Notes under the pieces: generated by a model
What the model was told of the DNA's origin: nothing
Databases searched by the model: none
Seen by the model: only the letters and a program-made list of their open reading frames with translations
Origin: DASVUS01 sp036388675
GTDB lineage: Bacteria > Armatimonadota > Abditibacteriia > Abditibacteriales > Abditibacteriaceae
NCBI GenBank assembly: GCA_036388675.1
Contig: DASVRI010000025.1
Location: forward strand, 66,144-130,143
Reading direction: 5' to 3'
Length of the DNA: 64,000 nucleotides
In this document: one piece after another, positions 25,168 to 33,700 of the stretch
How the letters are laid out: each line of letters starts with the position of its first letter
How positions within the stretch are numbered: the first letter of the stretch is position 1
Position numbers and translations under genes: made by a program

Positions 25168-26829
25168 TCACTCCGGTTGGGGAACGGGGCTTTCTTCAAC
25201 TTGCAGAGTCGATGCGTCGTTTGATTCCGGCACCGGAACGGGGCTGTTACTCAACTCTTGTGCGCTTTCGGACGAACGCTCACCTGATGCACTTGAACCG
25301 GACGAACGCTCCGGCGATGGAGACGAAGAGCTGTTGGGACTTTCGCTCACTGGAATCTGTGTAGAGGTTTCTACGGAAGTGACGCGGCGTCTGCGGCGGC
25401 GCGGACGTTCTTCCTGGGTGGCGCTGCGTTCTACTACGACTTCATCATCGGAAGCGGCCAGGCGTGAAGAGCTACGATAATTGCGTGTTTCTTCGACGGC
25501 GGCTTCCAGCGCGCGCGCTTCATTGTCACTTTCGGAAGGTTCCACGCGCACCGGCGCATCCAGTTCGCTGGGCCGCTTGAGATCGTTGTTGCCTTTGAGC
25601 AAGCCGGCTTCGCGCAGCACGGCGCGCGCCGCAGGAGACGCGTTGTTGGAAGCGCCGATTTCATCGCCGGTTTCGGTGTAAGGCGAATTTTGCAGGAACT
25701 TATCGGAGTCGAAGGTCGGCCCCAGGATAGTTGCCAGCAGCTTCTGGTTCAGTGGCTTGTTGAGGATGACGGAGCCACGGCGGCCATACGCTCCAAAGAG
25801 CGTCAACGGCTGAATCTTCGCCGAGTCGCCGATACTCTTGGCAAAGGCTGCCATCGAGCCGATCTGTTCGTCGTTGAGGTCGGTTTCGAACTGGCGGCGC
25901 ACTTCTTTCACCAGGCCGGGAATGGCGAACGGGCTGGCGTGCATAATCTGCTTGGCCAGCGCGCGCATTACCGTCTGCTGACGCCGGATGCGGCCCGGAT
26001 CGCCTTCCAAATCCATGCGGAAACGCACGTAGTTGTGCGCCTGCTCGCCGTCGAGCTTTTGCACGCCCGGCTTGAGATCGATATGCAGGTTGCCCCAGTT
26101 GTCGTCGTATTTGAGGTTGCCGCGATACAGCTTGCCGGTGCTCCGGTCGCGCTTGAGAGCGCCATCAACCTTAACCGTGATGCCGCCAACCTGATCAATC
26201 AGCTTTTTGAAGCCCTCAAACTTAATGACGGCATAATGATGAATGGTGATGCCCAGTTCGTCGTGCAGCGTGCGAATCAGCAGCGGCGGCCCGCCATAAG
26301 CATGAGCAGCATTGAGTTTGCTGCGACGCACACCAAAATCGTTTTCCGGCATGCGAACCATGGCATCGCGCGGCAGCGAGACCATGCGAATGGTGTTGCG
26401 CGACTTATCGAGCGAGACCAAAATCATGGTATCGCTGCGTGCCTGAGCGCTCTCATCATGCACATGGAACGGGCGGTAAGTTTTTGTTTTGGGATCGTAA
26501 ACTTTGGAAGGCTTCCAGTTGACATCGCGTCCGATGAGCAAAACGTTGACGTGATCGCCGCCGGCTTGCTGGAAGACAAGATCCGGGTTTGTCTTCATGG
26601 CGTAGGCGGTCACGAAGCCCTGACCAACCAACTGTGCCGTCTCACGGCCATGCTTGGTCAGCGTCGCGTAAGCGCCGCCACAGGCCGCCAGCAGCAACAA
26701 CGACAAACACAGGCCGCGCCAGAAACGGCCACGCCTGGTCTTCTTGTCGTCGCTCAGATGCCCTTCAAATACTTCGGGTTGTGTAGCCAAAAACTCCTCC
26801 AGAGAGTGCTGCGATACGGTGCTGCGCAC
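25168..26829 (-). CDS. LytR-CpsA-Psr (LCP) family protein
   Basis: 553 residues. Cytoplasmic N-terminus, one TM segment (about 38-58), then an extracytoplasmic LCP domain (about 92-300). Motifs: NVLLIGRD, ARSDTMILVSLDKSRNTIRM, VSLPRDAMV, RSKLNAAHAYGG and RFRMDLEGDPGRIRRQQ, with the Arg/Asp residues that bind polyprenyl pyrophosphate. LCP enzymes attach polysaccharides or teichoic-type polymers to peptidoglycan. The last ~150 residues are Ser/Glu/Pro-rich and disordered with a basic patch (RPRRRRRR). Stands alone with its own terminator. Confidence 0.92.
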   Translation of the reverse strand: MRSTVSQHSLEEFLATQPEVFEGHLSDDKKTRRGRFWRGLCLSLLLLAACGGAYATLTKHGRETAQLVGQGFVTAYAMKTNPDLVFQQAGGDHVNVLLIGRDVNWKPSKVYDPKTKTYRPFHVHDESAQARSDTMILVSLDKSRNTIRMVSLPRDAMVRMPENDFGVRRSKLNAAHAYGGPPLLIRTLHDELGITIHHYAVIKFEGFKKLIDQVGGITVKVDGALKRDRSTGKLYRGNLKYDDNWGNLHIDLKPGVQKLDGEQAHNYVRFRMDLEGDPGRIRRQQTVMRALAKQIMHASPFAIPGLVKEVRRQFETDLNDEQIGSMAAFAKSIGDSAKIQPLTLFGAYGRRGSVILNKPLNQKLLATILGPTFDSDKFLQNSPYTETGDEIGASNNASPAARAVLREAGLLKGNNDLKRPSELDAPVRVEPSESDNEARALEAAVEETRNYRSSSRLAASDDEVVVERSATQEERPRRRRRRVTSVETSTQIPVSESPNSSSSPSPERSSGSSASGERSSESAQELSNSPVPVPESNDASTLQVEESPVPQPE

Positions 26830-26874
26830 CTCGAACTTTGTAAAACAAAACTGCTGCGAGCAGGCGAAGAATCC

Positions 26875-26892
26875 GAGACGAGTACTCGTCTC
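26875..26892. repeat. 18-bp perfect palindrome around a GAGTACTC copy
   Basis: GAGACGAGTACTCGTCTC, 46 bp upstream of the LCP start codon. This is one of the longest symmetric extensions of the iterated octamer in the window and could act as an operator or a short hairpin in the LCP leader. Confidence 0.5.
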
Positions 26893-27038
26893 AGCGGTTG
26901 CTCATTCCGTAAGTTGCATCAGGTTAGCGCAGGGGAAACCGCCACGAGGTTCCTCCCCATTCTACTCCATGAACCCTATGGGGTCAAATAGAAAATGACT
27001 GGAATTGCACGGGGGAACGCAGCGCAAAAACCTCAGTT

Positions 27039-27539
27039 TTATGCTTCGGGAGCGGGTTGCGAGCGCACTTTGCGCATGAGGTCGGCGAGTTCGTCGGGTG
27101 CATAGTATCCCGAGACACGGCCCAGCAAGTTGCCCTTCCCATCGAGCCATAATATTGTCGGCAGCGCCGACACCTGGAACTGCTGCGCGACATCAATGCG
27201 CTGGTCGGTATCAATCTGAACCGGAACGAAGTTCTTGGCTTCGCGCACGACCCGCGCATCGGGATAGGTTTTGCCTTCCATTTCTTTGCACACGCTGCAC
27301 CATGTGGCATGGAAGCTAATCATTAAAGGCTTGCCCGATTTGCGGGCCGCGGCCTGCGCCATTTCATAGGTCGCCTGCCAGTTGATGCGGTCGGTCGTCG
27401 GCTCAATGGGAACATAGCGCGGTTCACTGGCACGGCTGGACAGCACAAAGGCCGTGGCGAATCCCCCGATGGAAATTGCCGACAGCACGGCTACAAGTCC
27501 CGTTTTGCGAATGCCGGAAAGCTCTTTGCGAGTACTCAT
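27039..27539 (-). CDS. Membrane-anchored thioredoxin-like protein
   Basis: 166 residues: a short basic N-terminus, one TM segment (about 12-34), then a thioredoxin fold with the redox motif HATWCSVCKEME and the cis-Pro segment VSALPTILWLDGKGN. The layout fits a periplasm/outside-facing thiol-disulfide protein of the DsbD-gamma/thioredoxin_7 type. The start codon overlaps a GAGTACTC copy (ATGAGTACTCGC). Two peroxide-related genes (this and bcp) lie next to each other but 166 bp apart. Confidence 0.85.
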   Translation of the reverse strand: MSTRKELSGIRKTGLVAVLSAISIGGFATAFVLSSRASEPRYVPIEPTTDRINWQATYEMAQAAARKSGKPLMISFHATWCSVCKEMEGKTYPDARVVREAKNFVPVQIDTDQRIDVAQQFQVSALPTILWLDGKGNLLGRVSGYYAPDELADLMRKVRSQPAPEA

Positions 27540-27705
27540 AATGCTTCAAGTGCGTCTGTAATGCTGCTGACTTATACGTTCAACGCCGTTTATACGTTCA
27601 ACGTCGTGATGCGCTCCCGCACACTTCTAAAACAAGCGCATGGATACGAATGAGCTGGGCGACTCGCCCCGTGGAACTCGGGCGTGCAAGAAATAAACAC
27701 ACAGC

Positions 27706-28191
27706 TTACAAACTGCGCACGCAATCGAGTACTTCCTGCGCGTGTCCCAGCGGCGTCACTTTCTCAAAGATGCGCGCGATGTTGCCTGCTTTATCCAACA
27801 CAAAAGTATTGCGCAGCACGCCCGTCACCGGCTTGCCATACATCGTTTTGTGGATGAGCAGCTCCAGTCCGTCGATGAGTACTCGTTCGTTATCGGCGAT
27901 GAGCGGGTAGGGCAGGTTTTGGTTTTGTATAAAGCGCTTGTGTGACGAAACCGTGTCGCGCGACACGCCGATAACCTGCACATTCAGCTTCTCAAACTCG
28001 GGATATAAGTCGCGAAAGCCGCACACTTCAACCGTGCAGCCGCTGGTCGCATCTTTCGGGTAAAAAAAGACAACGGTGGTGCGCCCGCGCAGATCATCGT
28101 TGCTCATGGTCTGTTCAACAATGTTGTCGCCCTGCGGCACGGCGGCGGGCAGCGAGAATTGCGGGAATGGATGGCCGATTTGAGTACTCAT
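27706..28191 (-). CDS. bcp: Peroxiredoxin, Bcp type
   Basis: 161 residues. Thioredoxin-fold peroxidase: FYPKDATSGCTVEVCGFRD gives the peroxidatic Cys and, five residues on, the second Cys of the atypical two-Cys Bcp class. FVLDKAGNIARIF and the C-terminal EVLDCV complete the fold. It reduces hydroperoxides with thioredoxin as donor. Its ATG overlaps the stop of the upstream gene (ATGA), so it is translationally coupled. The start codon also overlaps a GAGTACTC copy. Confidence 0.9.
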   Translation of the reverse strand: MSTQIGHPFPQFSLPAAVPQGDNIVEQTMSNDDLRGRTTVVFFYPKDATSGCTVEVCGFRDLYPEFEKLNVQVIGVSRDTVSSHKRFIQNQNLPYPLIADNERVLIDGLELLIHKTMYGKPVTGVLRNTFVLDKAGNIARIFEKVTPLGHAQEVLDCVRSL

Positions 28192-28739
28192 TGTTGTTCT
28201 GTTAAAGCCTGAATTTCTTTGTCCTTGGGGAATGCTGCTTTGGCGAGTTTAACGAGTGGCGCCCGCACCATGTCGAAATCGACAACAGGACGACGTTGTG
28301 GATTTACTGCCCACAGTTGCTCACAGGAATAGCACACCAAAACATCGGTGTGGCGGCTACCGTGCCACACGCGGAACGCTACACCCGGCTCAGGTTCACA
28401 GCCTTTGTGCGGGCCGAAGAAATCCAGGTCTTCATTGCTGGCGCGCAGCAGTTCTGTGCGAAACAGGTTTATCGCGTCGGGAGCAAGGTCGCGCCCTTGC
28501 CTCCTAATATCGTGCCCGCCAATGTTGAGATTTTTAGAGTTGCGATTTTGTTGCGGTTCCACACGAAAAGCTTCTACCTTGTTGGTGCCGCGCAGTGTCC
28601 ACAGCCCAGCGACGCCCAAGCGACGCCACGCTCGCCATGAGCCGCCGATGGCGTAGAGAAATCCTGTCCACAGCACGAACAGAACCAATGCTGCCGCGGC
28701 AAGGTGGCGCAGGCGAAAGCGTTGCCGTTTAAGAGTCAT
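28188..28739 (-). CDS. Membrane-anchored protein of unknown function
   Basis: 183 residues with one N-terminal TM segment (about 11-32) and a soluble part that has GCEPEPGVAFRVWHGSRHTDVLVCYSCEQLW. The CYSC motif could bind metal or form a disulfide, but no family was recognised. It is coupled to bcp by an ATGA overlap, which suggests an envelope redox context. Its first ~50 codons and 50 bp of leader are repeated, in decayed form, at 30115-30553. Confidence 0.6.
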   Translation of the reverse strand: MTLKRQRFRLRHLAAAALVLFVLWTGFLYAIGGSWRAWRRLGVAGLWTLRGTNKVEAFRVEPQQNRNSKNLNIGGHDIRRQGRDLAPDAINLFRTELLRASNEDLDFFGPHKGCEPEPGVAFRVWHGSRHTDVLVCYSCEQLWAVNPQRRPVVDFDMVRAPLVKLAKAAFPKDKEIQALTEQQ

Positions 28740-28793
28740 GCTCCAAGCATCGAGTACTCGGAAGCGGTTGTCAACAGTGACTATCCATGCTGG
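28685..28793. repeat. Direct repeat, left copy (gene start plus leader)
   Basis: About 109 bp nearly identical to 30444-30553: the first codons of the membrane-anchored gene, its ATG, the GAGTACTC copy and the 40 bp before it, ending at CCATGCTGGG. The last 13 bp form the final codons and stop of the acyltransferase gene, so the repeat edge cuts into that gene. Confidence 0.85.
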
Positions 28794-30022
28794 GCGCCGC
28801 TTTGTTCCTGTGGAGGCCGTGCTGCGACGTCTTGTATTGAAGGTTCAGAGAAGCCCCCCTTGAAGCCAGAAACAGAGTCCACGTCTGGCTCAAGCGGAGC
28901 GGTAGCTGTGACCTGAGTGATGACTGGTGGCATGTGTCGTGTCGGCTTTAAGCGCGTAGCCAGCCGCATACTCGGCTGCTCTACGGCGATGTGTAGAAGC
29001 TGAGCAATCCCAATGCTAGTAGCTCCAGCCACAAGATACCACAGCAGCGCAGCCGACTGATTCTGCTCCGTAAGCTTATAGCCCAGGCGCAAAACCACTG
29101 TTATAACCGGCAAGTGAACCAGGTAGAGGCTGTAGGAAATCCTTCCAAAGTACTGTATGACGCGGTTGTTGAACCAGTCAGTGAGGTGCCCCATGTGCCC
29201 GATTCCATAAATCATGCCCGTGGTGACTAGTCCGACAGTCATAGCTTGGCTGCCGTAGTAAACCGTCGCCCCCGCGAAGATGAGCATGAAGACCAAGAAA
29301 GCGAGTGGGTTGAGAAGCCCCATCAGCGACCAGTAACAAAGCACGCCCGCAGCAAAATAAAACCAGTAAGCGATGCACCACGGACTGTCCGTCAGGGAGG
29401 GGCCAATGTAAAGAGACAACAATCCGGTTACAACAACCAGAGCCACGTTTCCAACGGGAAGCGAACTGTTTCCTGAACTCTTGGGGTTGCGTTGCGTTGT
29501 GAGGCTACCTGCGAGCAGTAAAACAATAAAGAGGAGATAGAATTGCACTTCAATGCACAGGGTCCATGCCACCTCCAACACGCGAGGAGCGTGGAATATG
29601 TCCTGGAGATAGAACAGATTGAGCAGCATGTCGCCAAGCGTTGGCATGGCGTCTGTTTTTAATGACGGCACCATAAGTTCCAAGCGATGCACAATCAACG
29701 CAACAAAGAGAATTGTCCAATAGGGTAGGTCGAGTCGCAATTGCCGGCGCAGGGCAAAGTTCCCGATACCTTGCCAGGAGAGATATGTATTGCGTAGTGA
29801 ATGAGCGATCACAAAGCCGCTGATGACAAAGAATATCTGTACGCCGCAGGCGCCAAAGGTTGATATCTTCTGAACGAACAATGGAAGGATTCGACGGAGG
29901 GTGACTTCCATCACACTATTGTGCAGCATGTGGTGGAACAATACAGCAAGTGCTGCGATGCCGCGCAGGGCATCGATAAAGACATAGCGTGTTGATGGTG
30001 TCTGAGTTGCTTCGTGACTCAA
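28781..30022 (-). CDS. Acyltransferase family 3 (OafA/YrhL type) membrane protein
   Basis: 413 residues with about ten TM segments. N-terminal signature RYVFIDALRGIAALAVLFHHM carries the conserved Arg and His of acyltransferase_3 proteins, which O-acylate surface sugars, peptidoglycan or lipids. IFFVISGFVIAHSL and ISYSLYLVHLPVITVVLRLG are also typical. The C-terminal ~40 residues are soluble, Pro/Ala-rich and partly encoded by the repeat. It lies between a gene and a decayed copy of that gene's start, contains no GAGTACTC, and may be an insertion. Confidence 0.88.
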   Translation of the reverse strand: MSHEATQTPSTRYVFIDALRGIAALAVLFHHMLHNSVMEVTLRRILPLFVQKISTFGACGVQIFFVISGFVIAHSLRNTYLSWQGIGNFALRRQLRLDLPYWTILFVALIVHRLELMVPSLKTDAMPTLGDMLLNLFYLQDIFHAPRVLEVAWTLCIEVQFYLLFIVLLLAGSLTTQRNPKSSGNSSLPVGNVALVVVTGLLSLYIGPSLTDSPWCIAYWFYFAAGVLCYWSLMGLLNPLAFLVFMLIFAGATVYYGSQAMTVGLVTTGMIYGIGHMGHLTDWFNNRVIQYFGRISYSLYLVHLPVITVVLRLGYKLTEQNQSAALLWYLVAGATSIGIAQLLHIAVEQPSMRLATRLKPTRHMPPVITQVTATAPLEPDVDSVSGFKGGFSEPSIQDVAARPPQEQSGAQHG

Positions 30023-30114
30023 AATGAATCCTCTATACCAAATATTTCGCGCTCATTATGCATCATGTAGAGAGAGAATACAAATTAGGTTGTGCAACTG
30101 ACGTTTCAGGCAAA

Positions 30115-30498
30115 GTCCCATATGATGCTTCCGACCATTGCGGCACCGCGCAATATCCACAGCCTATCGATACCTAGAGCGTGTTATGCACTTTTGAATC
30201 AACAACTTGTGTCTTGATCTATTGGTGGCACAAGATGTTGATTCAGTCATCTCACCTTCTGGACACATTGTACGTGCATACCCTGAAATAACTGAGAAAC
30301 TGAAGATTATGAGCTGTTTTACCCGCAAAGTGCATAACACGCTCTAAGCGACACCAGGCACGCCACGACCCGTCGACAGTGTACAGAAGGCCTGTCTGTA
30401 GCACGATTGGAACCAAAGTTGCCATTTTATAACACGAGCAGAATCAATGCTGCCGCGCCAAGGTGGCGCAGGCGAAAGCGTTGCCGTTTAAGAGTCAT
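30115..30498 (-). pseudogene. Decayed partial copy of the membrane-anchored gene, split by a MITE
   Basis: Reading leftward from the ATG at 30498, the first 23 residues (MTLKRQRFRLRHLGAAALIL) match the intact gene at 28188-28739. An indel then breaks the frame, after which TGLLYTVDGSWRAWCR matches TGFLYAIGGSWRAWRR. The 172-bp MITE follows, and the match resumes with LGIDRLWILRG (intact copy LGVAGLWTLRG). The remainder of the gene is absent. Confidence 0.8.
30175..30346. mobile_element. 172-bp MITE with TA-flanked inverted ends
   Basis: Ends TAGAGCGTGTTATGCACTTT (30175-30194) and its reverse complement AAAGTGCATAACACGCTCTA (30327-30346). Outermost TA on both sides fits the target duplication of IS630/Tc1-mariner elements. 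Inside, GAATCAACAACTTGTGTC and a near-reverse-complement GGCACAAGATGTTGATTC form a hairpin (about 30197-30245). No coding capacity; insertion splits the pseudogene cleanly. Confidence 0.82.
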
Positions 30499-30549
30499 GC
30501 TCCAAGCATCGAGTACTCGGAAGCGGTTGTCAACAGTGACTATCCATGC

Positions 30550-30570
30550 TGGGGATAACCCTGTGGATAA
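30550..30570 (+). promoter_or_regulatory. Two tandem DnaA boxes upstream of dnaE
   Basis: TGTGGATAA (30562-30570) is a perfect DnaA box on the minus strand (TTATCCACA). TGGGGATAA (30550-30558) differs by one base. They are 12 bp apart in the same orientation, about 160 bp upstream of dnaE. This fits DnaA-controlled transcription of the polymerase gene. No AT-rich unwinding element or larger box cluster that would indicate an origin was seen. Confidence 0.6.
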
Positions 30571-30731
30571 CTTCGGTGTCTTGGGAGCGTCACGAGGGAG
30601 CGGCGCAAAATGTTTTTCGTCGCTAGAGGAGCGTTCTCTGGACAGGTGCATCGCCTGTGATATAAGAGATTAAGAGAGTGTTGTCCCCAAAATTTTCATA
30701 GCGGCTTACGTCACGACCCTTCATTACATTC

Positions 30732-33700
30732 ATGTCCAAGTGCCAGTGTGGCTTTTGCCATCTTCACGTTCATTCCGAGTACTCGTTGCTCGACGGAGCC
30801 AATCGCGTCAAAGACCTGGCCAAACGCGCCGCCGAAATGGATATGCCCGCCCTGGCGCTGACCGATCATGGCGTAATGTATGGCGCGGTCGACTTCTACA
30901 GTGCGTGCAAAGATCAGGGCATAAAGCCGATAATTGGCGTTGAGGCCTATGTGGCTCCGCGCAAGCACACCGACAAAGACCCGCACCTCGATAAGCAGAA
31001 GAACACGCATCACCTGACCCTGTGGGCCAAGAACCTGACTGGTTATAAGAACCTGGTCAAGCTGACGACGCGCGCTCACCTCGATGGCTTTTACTATCGC
31101 CCGCGCGTCGACCACGAACTGATCGCTAAGCACTCGGAAGGACTGATTTGCGGCAGCGCCTGCCTGGGCGGCGAGATTCCGCAGCTTATTGCCAATCAGA
31201 AGTTCGACGAGGCCGTGGCGCGCGCCGAAAAGTATCGCGACATCTTCGGCAAAGAAAACTTCTTCCTCGAAATGATGGATCACGACCTGCACGGTCAGGA
31301 AGAAGTCAACGAAAAGCTGATTTCGATTCATCACAAGACCGGCATTCCGCTCATCGTTTCCAACGACGCGCACTATTTGCGCGCGCAAGATGAGCACATG
31401 CACAAAATCCTCGTTGCTATTGGCACCAACTCCACGGTGCAGAGCGCGGCGCTGCACTATGGCCCCAACTTCTACCTGAAAACTCAGGACGAGATGTGGG
31501 AGCGCTTCAAGAGTACTCCCGAAGCGCTGGAAAACACGCTGCGCATCGCCGACATGGTCGATCTCGAACTCGACCTCAAGACAACGCACTTTCCCGTCTT
31601 CGATGTGCCGCCCGGCCACGATCTGACCTCGTATTTCAAATTCCTATGTGAGCAGCGTTTCGACAAGCGTTATCCGCCGGGCCACCCGCGCCGCGACGAA
31701 GCCCGCACACGCATGGCCTACGAGCAGCAGATCATCATCGACAAGGGTTATCCCGGCTACTTTCTGGTGGTGCAGGATTTCATCAACTGGTCGAAAGAGC
31801 GCGGCATTTTAGTCGGTTGCCGTGGTTCGGCGGCGGGCTGCTTAGTTTCTTACGTCCTGGGCATTACGAACCTTGATCCGCTGCCTTACGGCCTGCTGTT
31901 CGAGCGATTCCTCAACCCGGATCGCGTGAGTACTCCCGACATCGACGTGGACTTCCCGGACAAGCGCCGCGATGAAGTGATGCAGTATGTCACGAACAAA
32001 TACGGCAAAGACAAAGTCGCGCAAATCATCACGTTTGGAACGCTTGCGGCGCGTGCGGCGATTCGCGATACGGCGCGCGCCACCGGCCTCGACCTGAAAA
32101 TTGCCGATGCCGTGGCCAAGCTGATCCCGGCCATTCCCGGCCATCCGGTTTCGATCAAGAAAGCCATCGAAGAAGTGCAGGAACTGGGCAACCTTTACAG
32201 TTCCGATTCCACCATCCGCGAGTTGTGCGACACGGCGCAGCAAATCGAGGGCATGACGCGCCATGCAAGCCGCCACGCTTGCGGTGTTGTGATTGGAAAA
32301 GAAGCGCTCGACGAACTGGTGCCGCTGGAAGAAAAAGACGGCGACGTTATCACGCAGTATCACGCCAAGGCGGTTGAAAAAATCGGCCTAGTGAAGATGG
32401 ACTTTCTGGGTCTGCAAAACAACACGGTCATCAACGACACGCTGGAACTCATCGAAGCGCGTCACGGCAACAAGATCGACCTGGAAAACATCGACCTGAC
32501 CGACAAAAAAGTCTATGACATGCTGGGCAAGGGTGACGGCATCGCCGTCTTCCAGATGGAAGGCACCGGCATGCGCGCTCTCTTGCGCGACATGAAGCCG
32601 GAAAATCTGGAACATATCATCGCGCAGATTTCGCTTTATCGTCCCGGCCCGATGGAAGAAATTCCCAAGTACATCAGCGGGCGTTTCGGCGGCAAAGTCA
32701 CCTATCCGCACCCCAAGCTCGAAGGAGTACTCAAAGATACCTACGGCATGTTGCTCTACCAGGAGCAGGTCATGCAAGCGGCACAGGTGCTGGCGGGCTT
32801 TACCGGCGGTCAGTCGGAAACGCTGATGAAGGCGATGTCGAAAAAGCAGGCCGAAGCGATGGCCAAGATGAAGCCGCTCTTCGTCGAAGGCTGCCTCAAA
32901 AACGGCATCGACACGCGCTCCTCCGAAGACATCTTCGGTCGCATGGAGGAGTTTGCGAAATACGCTTTCAACAAGTGTGCGCACGGACAAACAGAAGTTG
33001 CATTGCCGGACGGCACCAAGATGACGTTAGCGCGCGCCTATCGCGAAAAGCCGGAGTTCATCATGGCGATGTGGCCGGACGGCGAAATTCGCCCGCATCG
33101 AGTACTCGATATTGTGCGCACCGGCACCAAGCCGCTGCTCAAGATCACAACTCAAAAAGGACGTGTGGTTAAAGCGACGGCGGAACATCGCTTCCTCACA
33201 ACCGAAGGCTATCAAACAGTCAGTGAAATGCGCGTCGGTACGGAACTCATCACCGAGCCGTGGAAGCTTTCGCGTTTAAGCGAACAGGGCCGCGAAGTTC
33301 GCCGCCAGAACATGCGCCGCATCAACGCGCATCCGCGCCGCAAAGAGTGGGCGTGTGCCACATCAACGCGCATGAAAGAGTATCAGGCCGCGCGTCCCCT
33401 TGAAGAAAAGCAGGCGCACATGAAGCGCATGCACTCGCTGTATCCCGAACTGACACGGCCTGCGGTTGCGGCGATGCACGAGCACGTTCGTTACCTGATG
33501 CATAACGATGCCGAGTGGCGCAATCGTCATCGTGAGGCGAGCCTGGGCAACGTGCGCGCCTGCTACGACACGGAGCCGGGCTACGGACGTTGCTCCATTG
33601 CGTCGAATGGCATGTGGTGTGCCGGCCAGCCCGAACGCGACATGGCCGAATGGCTAATCGAGCAGGGTGTCGAGTTCGAGATGCACAAGGTGCTGCCGAA

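Noticed and set aside
30550..30570. Chromosomal replication origin
   Set aside because: Only two DnaA boxes, no AT-rich unwinding region and no dnaA, dnaN or parAB genes nearby.
33100..33107. Intein as a very recent arrival
   Set aside because: It has host-like composition and one copy of the iterated octamer, so recent transfer is not supported.
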